DNA from: Halichondria panicea
Taxonomy: Eukaryota; Porifera; Demospongiae; Suberitida; Halichondriidae
Length of the DNA stretch: 64,000 bases
Assembly (NCBI RefSeq): GCF_963675165.1
Contig: NC_087391.1
Coordinates: 5,072,646-5,136,645 of the forward strand
Reading direction: 5' to 3'
Each line of letters opens with the position of its first letter. The first letter of the stretch is position 1. The notes beneath the pieces were generated by a model. It was not told where the DNA came from, did not search any database, and saw nothing but the letters and a program-made list of their open reading frames with translations. This document shows positions 23,801 to 35,639 of the stretch, one piece after another. The position numbers and the translations under genes are program-made.

Positions 23801-26460
23801 AGTACTACTGTACAGTGAAACCAGTTTATAACAGTGACAGGTCACCTTGGGAACACCAACAGTGGCTGTAATAAAGAGGTGATCTGGTAACACAGATTGA
23901 ACTACAATGGTTGAAATACAAACTTTAATCTGACTCTACTGTATTACAAAGGGTGATCTGCTTATACAATACTGCACATGTGTATGAATTATGATATACC
24001 TCAGCTTCGATCTTTATCGGCTCACTTGTCTACAAACGTGGCAATTACCAAAATTATCAATAGAAGATTATTTTACTTTATTTATCAAATCAATCCTCCA
24101 GAAATAATTTGATCTTCCCAGTGAAATCCTAGTCAGGTTGTGTATAGTCAGGTTGTTGTTGCTTAAGGGTTCTAGTAAGGTTGGGAGCAGTGTTCCAGGC
24201 CGGGAGAGATACATCTGCCCCGAGGCAGTGAGGAGTAGCAAGGCTTGATCGTTGTGTGAGTAACTTATCACTGGCGATGATAGCTCCAATAGAGAGGTGA
24301 ACGTAGCACCATCGTCCACCGATATCCACACCTAATGGGAGATGTAGAAACTAAAATCAACGCAATTTCTCGTCTATGCTCTCTTTATGACATGCTGTCA
24401 AAAGCACAGGAAATTAACATAATAAAAAGAGAGTATACTTCCTCCACACATAATCACATTCACGTCATGTTACCTGACTGCCCAACAGATAGACAGACGC
24501 AGAGGTGGGGTGGTAGAACATGTGAGAAACACTGACATTTCCCAGTACTTCATCCTCAGATATACGAACCATCTGCACAAGATAATAATAAAGGCGGCCA
24601 TTTGAAATAGGTGTGTCAATTATTTACTTACAGAATCGTTTCCAATTGTGGCCGTGATGAAGCGACTTATCTGAGAATCGTAGGCGGCAAACAATTGAGT
24701 GCATCCTCCACTGCAGAGGGTGCTCTGTGCAGTCCAGTTGGTGTAGGGAGGGAGGGCGGAGTACACAAGTACAGAGTCCGCAGACGAAGAAATCACTTGA
24801 AGGATTTCTGAAGCAAAACAAGATTGTATAGTAACAGTTGAAGTCAACATTACTGACCATTGCTGAGGATGAGATCTTGGCAAAAGAGAGAGTTCTGCTC
24901 CATAAAAGATGCTCCCTGCGTCACCATAGTTATAATACAAGTTAATTAGTCACACACCAATCACCACCTTACCTGCATAATAAATGGTACCTCTTGCTGA
25001 ATCTGCAGTACAAAATAATTATGTCATTGGACAATACGATGACACATTTACATTTGAAACTTGCAATGAACTCTCACCAATTGTCCTGAAACAGTGTCAG
25101 ACACGTACAGTCCTGCTGAGGTCAGCAACATCAGGGCATAGTGAGTTAGAGCCACATCTATCACCAGCAAGTTTGCACACTCGATAGTAGACAGCCCAGC
25201 CTGCAAAAATTGAGAACTTCCACCAAGCACTGTGATATTCATAAATACTCAATCAACTGAAAAAACACATGCAACTCTACAACATTATACAGTAGAATCT
25301 CTCTATAACAGACACCATTGGGGAACGAATTTTGGCCGTTTAGTACAGAGGTGGCTTTCTGTTGAGGGGGTTGTTTTTCTACACAAACTGTTCATTTGGG
25401 ACCTGGGTGCCTGGCCCTTAATAATTATTGCCTTGAGTGGCTGTTAAAAAGCTCTATTCTTTACAAACTTACTAGAGAGCAGATACTGTAGGAGACATCA
25501 ATAGCGTGGTTGAAATATATAGTGGTATAACTCAGCTCGTTATCTGCTCGAGAAAAAATATAATAATTATTATCAATTGATGTCCTTACCTGCGATCACT
25601 ACAGCCACTTGAAGGGAGCACTGGAGATGGCGAATGAGAGTGTCGGGGGACATAGATGTGCTTAGTGTGAGGCTGTGATTCTGGTGGAGCTGTGATAGCC
25701 ATTGGAGCAGTGGAGCTGTGATGGTGTGTGAGATGTGATGGTGTTTGAGGGTACGCATTGGTTATACTGCATGCATGGGGTACTATTAGTCTACCTTGAC
25801 TGACTTCGAGGAAGTACCCTACCCACTCCAATGTTCCACAACCGCTGTCCAAACTCTGCAGGGTAATGCTGACACAGCACTCAAATGCTATCAGAAAAAT
25901 ATTGCATACACAATCGACATTCGACGTTTTTCTTGACTAACCACAGGCTGTTGTGTCCACGGAGACAGTCCACATATTTTCATTCTAATACAACAAATAA
26001 CAGGGCCATGATACACCTTGACTACTATTTGATCATACAATGACAACCTGTCTCCATGCAACGTTGAGATCCCTGGTGCTGTTAAAGCTACCAGAGCTGC
26101 ATAACTGCACTTGTGGAGAAAGCCCCAGAGAAGGGTAAGCTCGCACTGAATTCTCTGACAAACCATGCACTACGGACAAGCCGACCTTCACAACCTGACA
26201 ATAATGAGACAAAATAAACCTGCTCTGCTCTCAACTGCAAGGTATATGCAAGTACTCACCAGCTGTGGGTGTGTGAGGAGGTTTGACTCATAGAGTTCAG
26301 TCCCTTCCTCATCATAGACAAGCACAGAGGGGCACTCTGAATCCATTTCTGTGAAAAGTTAGCTAGCATATAATTATATTGATTCTACAGTACTATAGTC
26401 TATCTCACCTAAACAAAAAGCAGGTGATGAACAAAGAAGAAAGAAAAGGAAAAAGTACAT
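20890..26460 (-). CDS. CATSPERE: CatSper channel auxiliary subunit (epsilon/delta type)
   Basis: I could assemble 27 exons in phase, from the signal-peptide exon (26460-26409) to the last exon (21063-20890), 885 residues in all. Order: signal peptide; Cys-rich N-terminal domain; a beta-propeller-like region with VWISVDDGATFTSLLE and the LLTSAGLYVSDTV pattern; the conserved INYRPPSALGVAI...YNADP segment; a Cys cluster (YECECTESQ); GPGLFHFRALLV; then ERAPLP and one membrane helix before a short Lys-rich cytosolic tail. This matches CATSPERE/CATSPERD architecture (human epsilon 951 residues). In mammals these single-pass subunits cap the sperm Ca2+ channel CatSper on the extracellular side. Two introns are only 47 bp (22508-22554) and 52 bp (21917-21968). 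The epsilon-versus-delta call is from memory of family motifs and is less sure than the family. Confidence 0.82.
22112..22311. repeat. MITE-like element in CatSper intron
   Basis: Terminal inverted repeats of about 40 bp (ATAACATCAAGGGCGTATA ... GAGGGCATGCAAC and GTTACATGCCCTC ... TATGCCCTTGATAACAT) bound about 110 bp that itself contains an inverted TTGCGAGCAAAAACTAAA motif. No coding content. Confidence 0.75.
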
Positions 26461-26778
26461 CTTGCCCACAGCTGTATTGAACTGGTCTAGTGAGCATGTA
26501 CATGTTTTTGCAGAAAGAGGCAAGGAGGGGCTAGAAGATGAATATTCATAGGCCTAATTAATTGTTGTGTACTGTACAGCAGGAATGAACACCTGATTTT
26601 GATGATGCAAATAATTTAATGATAATATTATACCAATAATTTCGTGTGGTTATGTTAACTCTCATGCAGTGTTTTTTGAAAATAAACATTGAACCTGCAT
26701 GATTAATTACAAAAGGTTGCACAAAAAAATCATGATAAGAAACACATGCATGCTTGAATCAGCAGAAGTGAGTTATTG

Positions 26779-29700
26779 CTATAAAGTTATATGCAAGGGG
26801 TCAGTGGCGGCGGCATGAACCTCTGGAGTGTACGTCAGCAGGACCACCATTACCCACACATGGAGTAGGACCTGCAGAATGGGAGAAGGGGGCGGTCATA
26901 ATTATGATATAGCAAGAGGTACATGTATACGTATAGAAGAATGCATAGTACAGTGTGAATATTAGATTGAACACGTTCAATTAGCAGTAGTGGGACACAT
27001 GATAATTATAAATTATATTGGAGTAAGGTATTATGTTAAGCAGAAATATTAGATATAACAGCTCATTTAAAATGCAGATGGACTTATACTTAGTGCTGTA
27101 CTGCACTCACTGTGTAGAAGAGGGCAAACAGTCTGGCATGAGGGTACCTCCTCAGGAACACACCCAGACGAATACTGCACCAAGGAAGGGAATAGAAAAC
27201 ACTTCCATATGAGCGTGTATAGCATACACTCTACTGAGACTGTACAGGCACACAGTATTACTGCATGTACTTACAAACACAATATTAACCTGAGCCTCCA
27301 TTACCTGAACTTGTCGAGTGTATTGACTGCTCTCTTGACATTATGGAGTCTGCTGTCAGAAGGGGCATTCTCTAGCGAGGAAAGTACAGAGGTCAACGGT
27401 CGAACAGAGGCACCTGGCGTAAGAACAGTGGTGGTTAGAATGTGGGGATGATATCAGCAAAATAATCTACATACTGGTACACAATTAATGCATAACCTCA
27501 CTTGACCCCTTAGTTACCTTATCATAGAAAACATAGATCAGTCACCAGTGTACACAGTGGGACCACACTATAAGTATAGGCTCTGTACACTAGTCTACAC
27601 GCCTGAGGTTAAATGCAGCAGCATTTCTGCTTTTTGCTTTTTAAATTTACGTTAGTCTACACGCCTGAGGTCAAATGCAGCAGCATTTCTGCTTTTTAAA
27701 TTTACGTTTCAACGAAGTGAAAAGGGTTGCATGTACTTAATACTACAGGTATCTCACTACAGAGGTACAATAAGTGGAGGCTTCATCTCTCACCTTCTCT
27801 GTGTGAGTCAGTGTGGCCTGCAGGGCACATCAGAACAGCTGTGTGGTTGCTAGTGGGCCGACTTGTCTGTGCCTCTGTCAGTTGTTCCTGTGTGTGTGGA
27901 GGGGGGGGGGGGGGTACAATGACTTAATGCAGTGCAAAGGAAATAACAACATAGTTACTGTATACACATCACAGAGGCATAGAATACAGATCCCTGGTAC
28001 TACGTATACCTGTACTCTTTGGAGCTGTAGGTTGAGTGAGTTCCTCTCAGCGCTGAGTGTCTCCAGTGTGGTCTGCTTGTGGATGAGGCTCTCTGTGAGC
28101 TCGTGGAGACGAGACTCTGTCTCTGCACGACTGGGGGAGAGGGTGGTCGATAACTGAGCCTTCAACGAAGTCAGCTCACTCTCACTACGCTGTGTGTGTA
28201 TTGTGGAGGGGTGGAGGATAGATTTTAAAGCTGATTTTCTGACACTAACATCTGCTACAGGACTGTTCTAACATGAAAGTACTCGTTGGAAAAATGCACA
28301 AAATACACAAAATGAAATAATAAATCAGGCTCTACAATCGGAGCTAGTCCTACCTAGCCACACCTCTCTCCCTCACCTGTGATAACTCTGCAGTAGTTGT
28401 CTTCTCTCTCAGCAAACTCTCTCTCACGTCCTCCAACTCTTGCGTGAGTCTTGTCACTTCCCCTCGGGTGTGTGTGTGGCCTCTCCGCTCCTCGGCCAGC
28501 ACACCCTCACACACCCTCACTTGCTCTGCTAGCCTACCAACCTCCATACTGTGACGGTCATCATTCTTCTGTGGGGGGACAGAAACAAGAAAAGAAGAAA
28601 TGCTATTAATTACTGAATAATAGGATGCCACTCATTACCCAACCCAGATGAAAAAAAACAAACACACACACAAAGCCTACAATGCACATACCGCACCAAG
28701 TCTCCTGACACACCCCCCCACACTCACACCCACACACCTGTGCCTCTGCCCTCAACCCCTCCAAGCTCTGTAGGGCACTCTCTAGCTGGGCTTGAACGTG
28801 TTCCTTCTCTAACCTCATCTCCTCCAGCCTTGCCTCGCTGACCACACCCATTGCTCCACCCTCTCCACTCTGTAGGCTCGCTATCAGCTTCTCTTTAGCC
28901 TGAAATACAATACAGAGTTAACAAATTGACTAAATTGGCACTTGTGTCTTAAAGACAAATCATACAATGGATGTTATCACTGTCCCTGGGGCGTTGCATG
29001 CGATTGTAGTGGTTGTGCGTATGTGACTGATTGTTTAACAAAACAACTTATTATTATTACTCCCTCAAGCTGTAATTTTGAGTACTGATATGGTGAAGGG
29101 AAGTACATTACTGTCTACTGCTAATTTCATAGAGGGGTCAAAGTTGATGTGAGGTTATACCCACACGCTACCTGCAGAATGCCAGCTGCCCTCTGTTTGT
29201 ACTCGTTGTGTTCCCGACGTGCCAAGAGTAGGTCTTGCTGCACTCGCTGAGTCTCTGTCTGCAGCCCTCCACACCTGGTCTGGGTGAGGGCCGTCTCTTG
29301 CTGCTGACCAACCAACTCATCCCTCACCTGTGAACGTGTGTGAGGAGAGGTTTACACTTAATTGCATTCAAATACATATAACATAGCGCAAAATACCACA
29401 ATATTATTGTACAAAGGCTTGTCAGATTTTTACAACTAACATTGGAACTAAAAACACATAATTTACAATATAATTATCACAAAATACCACATTTGTACTA
29501 AGGCTTGTCAGATTTAGGCACGTTTTTGACTGGATATTTCACACCTATATAATTGTACTATATACTAGGCCATCATTACACATGACTGTGTGTGTATGGT
29601 ACTCACCTGTGCCAACTCGGCCCGGAGTTTACCCTCTCTGTCTGCGAACTCGTGCTGTTTAGTCTGGAGGGCCACCCTCTCTTGCTGGAGGAGGGTCTGA

Positions 29701-31073
29701 TGTTGGTGCAGCTGTGCCTTGAGTGAGTCTAGTGCGTGGCTGTGAGCTGTACTGCTCAGACCTGCATCCTGGAGGAACCTGCATGGGCAGACAATATAAC
29801 CAACAGTGACCACACGCACACACTATAATAGCCAATGCAATGTGTTACAAAAGCAATAATGTACCATGGTAAATCAACGATAAAAACCTAACATTATGTC
29901 CTTACTACACAAGTCGGGGATGGGGATATTTCTCAAAATCAACAGTACATGCAGTACAATGAACTCTGACCTTTGCTTTTCATTGTCGGAAGCTGCCAGT
30001 TGTCTCTGCTGCTCCTCCACCTTCCGATCAGCCTCTGACAGTCGAGCTCTCAACACACTGATCTGCGAGTCCCTGGCCTCTAGCGATGCCTGGAGATCCT
30101 CGTTATGTGACCTCAGCTGTCGGATCATGTGATCTGTCCTGGATGCCTGCTCCCTCAGTGCGTGTATCTCACTCTCATAATGGGATACTCTCTCCTCGTG
30201 TCCAGTTGTCTTCTTTAATAGAGCAGCTAGCTCTTCATTTAATGAGTTAATCTCCCTCTTCAAAAGTTTGTTCTCAAGTTCGTAGTTAGAAATTGTCTGC
30301 TTTAGAACACCAATTTCTTTCTTGTCCAGCGATTCACTATTTTCTGTTTCTAAGTCCACGTCAGGTTTAGGTAGGTGTTCGATCATTGTAGCACTATCAG
30401 GCATGTCAGTCGAGGGCACTTCATCTAATGGTGGACTCTCCTCCACTGTAACTGCCATAACAGCATCGTCTTTGAGTTCAATCTCTTCTCGAGGTGGACT
30501 TGATTCCTGTTGTGATTCGTCCTCAGTTGTAACTGGAGTGTTAGGTACAGTATCATTGTTTCCACTGGTTAGATGAGGTTGTGATAACACAGGGACAACG
30601 GGTTTGGACAGGGGAAGAGAAGACGATTTTGTAGCGTGTGACGAACTTCGAGATTTCTGTGTCTGTGGAGTTCTTGGTCGAGAGGAAACTGACTCTTTAA
30701 CGTTTGATGGAGAGTTGAGAAATTCAAGAAGTTTATCGTCATTAGCAACAGAAGATGTTGATGATGATTTGCGCGGAGTTGATGTGTGTATCGGTTCATT
30801 CGAATGCTGTTTCTTAGCGACAAGTGATTGAGGTGTCCTTCCCACCAGGACTTGAGCTACAGCAGCCCCTTGTCCAGGCTTAGTAGTGTGTACAGTTGGT
30901 TCGTAAGGGACATGAGGTTCACGTACACGTGATGGGGGTTCTATGGTGGCTGATGAAGCTGCTTGCTTCTGAGGGGTTTTGAGGCCTGAATCTTTGAGAC
31001 TCTCTGATGCTGCTTGATCCACTTGATTGAGAAGGGCCTCAGCCTTCCCAGCTAGCTCTGTAAACCAAGACAT
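26779..31073 (-). CDS. GOLGA5: Golgin-84 (golgin subfamily A member 5)
   Basis: Ten exons join in phase to 774 residues (human 731): 31073-29971, 29778-29607, 29327-29172, 28899-28738, 28568-28377, 28189-28010, 27887-27794, 27413-27305, 27174-27111 and 26871-26779. Golgin-84 is a coiled-coil tether on cis-Golgi and rim membranes that binds Rab1 and helps intra-Golgi transport and ribbon form. Visible marks are the N-terminus MSWFTELAGKAEALLNQVDQ, a Ser/Thr/Pro-rich linker, a long coiled coil from about residue 255, then IRLGVFLRRYPHARLFALFY, LLHVWVMVVLLTYTPEVH and a short tail. This is a C-terminal membrane anchor as in the human protein. The start is the ATG before Ser-Trp-Phe, which matches the family; an in-frame TTG just upstream is not needed. 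Confidence 0.95.
27597..27722. repeat. Two-copy tandem repeat in golgin-84 intron
   Basis: A unit of about 60-65 bp starting GTCTACACGCCTGAGGT and running through AAATGCAGCAGCATTTCTGC to TTAAATTTACGTT occurs twice in a row. The first copy has an extra TTTTTGC block. It contains the small palindrome AAATGCAGCAGCATTT. Confidence 0.75.
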
Positions 31074-31263
31074 CCTACTCAACTTAGAGCCATTAGGTGG
31101 GCGTGGCCGTTATCAACAAGCCACACCTATCTAGTTTTTTCTTCTGCCGTTCTATTGAAGAAATTTCGGTTTGGGAATTGTAGGCCAAAACCACTTCATG
31201 TAAACAGCGTAGTATACACACACAGACACAATACAAAACCAAATGTTGATCACTATCAGTTTA

Positions 31264-34200
31264 TCACAGTTTGGAGTGCTTGTGTTCCCATGGGAATATT
31301 ACAGAGCCTGCACGAGAAATAAATAATTATATCAGTCACCCGGCCAGGATGTAAAATGATAGCTAGACTGGGATCATAATTATTGTACTGTACCTAGTGT
31401 GTTTGAGAGAGCAGCCAGCCTGTCTCTGTGAGCCACCTTTACCAGTCTGTCACGTCCAGTACTGAACTCACTGCAGTTTGAAATGAATTGTCAATTTTAT
31501 CCATATGCACACACACATGTACCTATACATGACCCCTACAATATTGGCATAAACACAACACAACCAGCAAGTATCACAATTTGACATTTTCCACAAACTA
31601 CACATACATTGGCTAGTTCCTCTGAGCTATGAGGTACATGTATAACCAAGTACTCTAACATTACTGTAAGGTGAGCACAGTGAGCACAGAGGAGTGTACC
31701 TAATAGGCCGTAAGATGAGACCACACTGTGTGAGAGATGCCAAACAATTCCTCACTATACCCAAAGAGAGGGACTCGTGAGTGTCTATCAAACCTGCCAG
31801 TAAGAAAGCAACAATAAGTCAAACTCTAGTATGCACACAACACACACACACACACGCACACACACACACACACGCATACACGCACACACACACGCACAAC
31901 ACACACACACACACACACACGCATACACACACATCGTACCTGTGTGCAGACACTTTGCTGCCAGCTGCTGTGCTCCCTGGATTGTCCCAGTGAGAGTCTC
32001 CACTCCCTCGCCTACCGACAGCAAGTGCTCACACACAACCCAGTTACCAATCACAAACGGAAGGATGACTCCACTAAACATAGACAGCTGTTCCTCGCCC
32101 TGGATGGTGGCCGCTATCTGTTGGGAGGAGTCTGATACCTGGACAAGTCCTCTGTCAACAAAGGCTTGTAGACAATCCTCAAACACCTATATACAAAGAC
32201 AAAATAGTCATAATATTTGGGGGTGATGAGTATTAATTTTTTAGAGGCATACCTGTGATGGTGGAGCTTTTGGTAGAACAAATTCACATGCCAGTGCACA
32301 ATGAAGTCCTTCAAACCGCTGCAACGCCACCTCTGAAAATGAATCAGAAAACAACAAGACTAGAGCTACAGAATTACATTTTCATTCATAACATACTTTT
32401 GCTGATGGGTGCAGTGTAGTGGCTCCCTGTCTGTCCGTTTCTGCGGAGACTGAGTGCGACCAATCCCTCCACTAGGAACAGGTGCAGCAGCTGGTTACGA
32501 TAGTGAGCTAGGACCAGATGAACGAACGCCTCTTGCTTGATTCCCTCAAACAAGGCCACGGGTAATGGCGTCTGATTGACTTGTTCAATAGAGGTGGCCA
32601 CAGGCTGCAGTCTCTCGTGTGTAGGTCCAGTCCGTATCTTCACTACCTTGCCACTGTCCACTGTCAGGGCAACTGTTAGCATAGTCAGGGCCGATTCCAC
32701 GGCATCTCGAGAGTCTGCATGGAATAGAGACACAGTTTATATGGAATAGAGACAGTCTGTAGTCTGCATGGAATAGAGACACAGTTTATACGGAATAGAG
32801 ACAGTAGACTGTAGTCTGTATGGAATAGAGACAGTCTGTAGTCTGTATGGAATAGAGACACAGTTTATATGGAATAGAGACAGTCTGTAGTCTGTATGGA
32901 ATAGAGACAGTTTGTACATACAAAATACATCAATATTGGGAATAATAAGAGATTTGTCTTATCACCACCAACAAAAGAAAAAAGCTCACAAAATATACGG
33001 AACTACACCTACGTACATGCACATGTTACAAGCCCTATATGCACACACCCACCAGTGATCCAATGGACAGTTCCCCCACGAGCTACCGTCTCCTCTCTCA
33101 GTTGCTCCACCCTCACAATCAACTCAGTCAGTGGTATCCCATCTCTACAACATTGGAGCATGACTGTGGCCACCAGCGAGGAGGGGAATATCCTCATCCC
33201 ATGGTGGGTGGAGTTGAGGATCACATGACCTAGCTCAAGGATGACATCACGCTCACGTGACAGTACTACTGACATATCCCTGCAAACAAGTTATCAGCGT
33301 CAAATATTGAGATTAGATAGTGGAGGTAACAGTTTGGAGGGTAAGCGTGTCTGAATAATCATTGTTGATACCAATGCATAGTTTTTATACTAACGAGGAT
33401 TGTTAAGGTTGCTCACTTGGGATACATGGTGTGGGGGACGCGACTAACTCCTCTACTAGCACAGAAGTCATGCAGAGAGATGGGAGAGCCAATGGTGGCA
33501 TATATGGATCCATAATCTTCAGTGAGGATGGACCTTGCCTTGAGCAACGCCTGAAGCAATACATGACATACTCACTTACTTAAATAGTACACAGCTATAG
33601 TTTATAAAAGGATGCTCCCTCTGCACAATACTAAAATTATGTAGTAGCACTAACTTTTATTATGTACAGGGCTATGGTTCTCATTATTCACTCTAACATA
33701 AGCCATGATCAACTCTTACACCAGTGGACTCCTTTGGCTTGGGCACACCCAGTAGCTCTCTGGCAAACAGCTCCTCCTCCAGTGTTCGCTCATAGCTGAT
33801 GCTAATGGGGACCAAGTGAATGTCTGATATCCTCCCATCCAGGAATGGTTCCACCACCATCGAGAGGAGGCCTGAAAGACGAGAGAATGAATCAATCACA
33901 TACAATAGTGACAAATCTTTAATTGAAATCTGACAATGAATTATCCAATAATAACATGTGGTTGAATTGTATTTGTAAGGGCTGCCTAGCAAACACAGGA
34001 TTGGAAACGGAAGAGACCTCGAATAACCATCCGTGTTGCCCTAGTTTTACTCGAGGCTGTCTACTCCAACGTGGAAAGAAAAGCCACTCACACACAGAGG
34101 TACCTACCTAGCTTAGGGTGCAGCATCTTGGCAGTCCTGCTCCTGGTGCCCTCGATGAAGAACTCCATTGGTAGGACTCCTCTACACAGCAATGTCTGTA

Positions 34201-35410
34201 CGTACGCAGAGAACACTGTCTTATAGAGCTTGTCTGAGCCAAAAGTCCGACGAAGGAAGAACGCTCCACTACGCCGTAGAAATCCAGTGATACCTTTCAT
34301 ATTCATGAAATCTGTGTAATGGGATCAATATTTATTAAAAAGCACTTTCTTCTCTGTGTGACATGACGCACCTTGACCAGCTGCAATGCACGGCAGCTTC
34401 ATATTGAAGTTGAACATGATAAAAGTGACGAGGATAAAGTCGAGATAAGAACGATGTGAGGGGAGTAGGACCACTGCACGTTCCTTCATAAGCTCTCGAA
34501 GCTGGAAGGGAAGGCAGTCAACATTAGTCATGCCACTCGTAGTAAAAATTAATAACCATCCCATATTATGGACACTAAAACTCATAAGCTCTGATAGTCA
34601 GGTTGTAGGCAACGGAATTGCCTGAAAGTTGCCTGGTGTATGGTGGCCTTAAGGCACATCTTCTGTTTTATAGGCCACACATTCTGTTAGCTTATATGCT
34701 ACTAGTGTATCCTTGCATTATGCATTATAAAAAATGTCCCGCAACCATCCCATAGTCCCCAGGCAACCATCCCATAGTCCCCTTACAACCCCCCACCTCT
34801 TTTAGTCCAGCAGTGTTAATATACACTCCGTGCAAAATCCTCCTAAGTGCCATCCGGAGAGCAAAGGCCAGTGTCCTCACTGCAGGCACGGCCATATTGT
34901 GGGCTATCTCCTCCAGTAGAGCTTGTGCTTCAGCTTGTACATCCTTTACCTCTCTACTGCTCTCGGCAGCAACCTACAACATGGCTCATTAAACGTACAT
35001 CAACTCATGTATTTAGCTTGTAGCTGTACGAGCTACATACAAGCTGTCACGCCCCTTGTTGAAATTTGGGACAAATTAAGAGAAGCTAAAAATCTTGACC
35101 TAGATCTACGTTTTAAATTACAAGGAATGCCAATAATTTAGTAAGCATGAAGCAAGTACCAGGCGTATGAGTTTGTGATGCTATGTAAAGCTTTGCCTTC
35201 TTGCAGACACTAGTAAGATACCTCCTTGACAGCACTGGCCAGTCTGGGGGACCTCAGTACTTCCTCCATAACGTGTGCACGACTGGCCTCCTCCTCTTCA
35301 GGCCCAGTATCATGGGTCTGGAGTGTGAAACACACATCACCGCTCTGGTGCAAGTCCAGAGGCTCGTAGCCTTCCAGTCTAGCTGCTGCATCGTCTCTAG
35401 CGAACGCCAT
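31264..35410 (-). CDS. GNPAT: Dihydroxyacetone phosphate acyltransferase, peroxisomal
   Basis: A multi-exon gene starting at the ATG at 35410 and ending at 31264. GNPAT acylates dihydroxyacetone phosphate in peroxisomes, the first step of ether-lipid (plasmalogen) synthesis. All four acyltransferase blocks are visible in separate exons: [13 protein letters not shown] (block I, HX4D), [13 protein letters not shown] (II), FFIEGTRSR (III) and [10 protein letters not shown] (IV), followed by [12 protein letters not shown] as in human GNPAT. The last exon (31307-31264) ends His-Ser-Lys-Leu-stop, a canonical type 1 peroxisomal targeting signal, which separates it from mitochondrial GPAM. I did not assign every middle exon boundary; 32400-34900 contains several clear ones. 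The next gene, TMEM62, is divergent. Confidence 0.93.
31836..31934. repeat. (CA)n microsatellite in GNPAT intron
   Basis: About 100 bp of CA repeats with CG and CATA interruptions, in a GNPAT intron directly beside a donor site on the minus strand. Confidence 0.9.
32709..32912. repeat. Minisatellite in GNPAT intron
   Basis: Repeats of TGGAATAGAGACAG with GTCTGTAGTCTG or ACAGTTTATA spacers make a higher-order unit of about 50 bp occurring about four times. It begins right at a coding exon edge. Minus-strand frames through it give periodic Ser-Ile-Pro-Tyr-Arg-Leu peptides that I regard as spurious. Confidence 0.85.
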
Positions 35411-35639
35411 AGCAGATTTCTGACTGATGGGGGTGGGGTGCAGAAATGGTAAAGATCATTGCTTTTAAGAACAAGGGTAGAAAAAAAAAAAAAAAAAAAA
35501 GGTCGTCTAGCTGCACTGTTGCTGGAGTGAAAGTAGGGAAAAGGTCGTCTGTAGAAAGAAGCTGTTGACGATTCGCGTAACCACATGGCACAGAGGAGTA
35601 ATTAGTACTATAGTAGTGCTAGAGGCTAAAAGAGAAGAA
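35411..35639. promoter_or_regulatory. Short divergent promoter GNPAT / TMEM62
   Basis: Only 229 bp separate the two start codons, so one shared bidirectional promoter region is inferred. It contains a 20-bp poly(A) run near 35482 and a repeated AAGGTCGTCT motif (near 35499 and 35541). No TATA box is evident. Confidence 0.5.
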
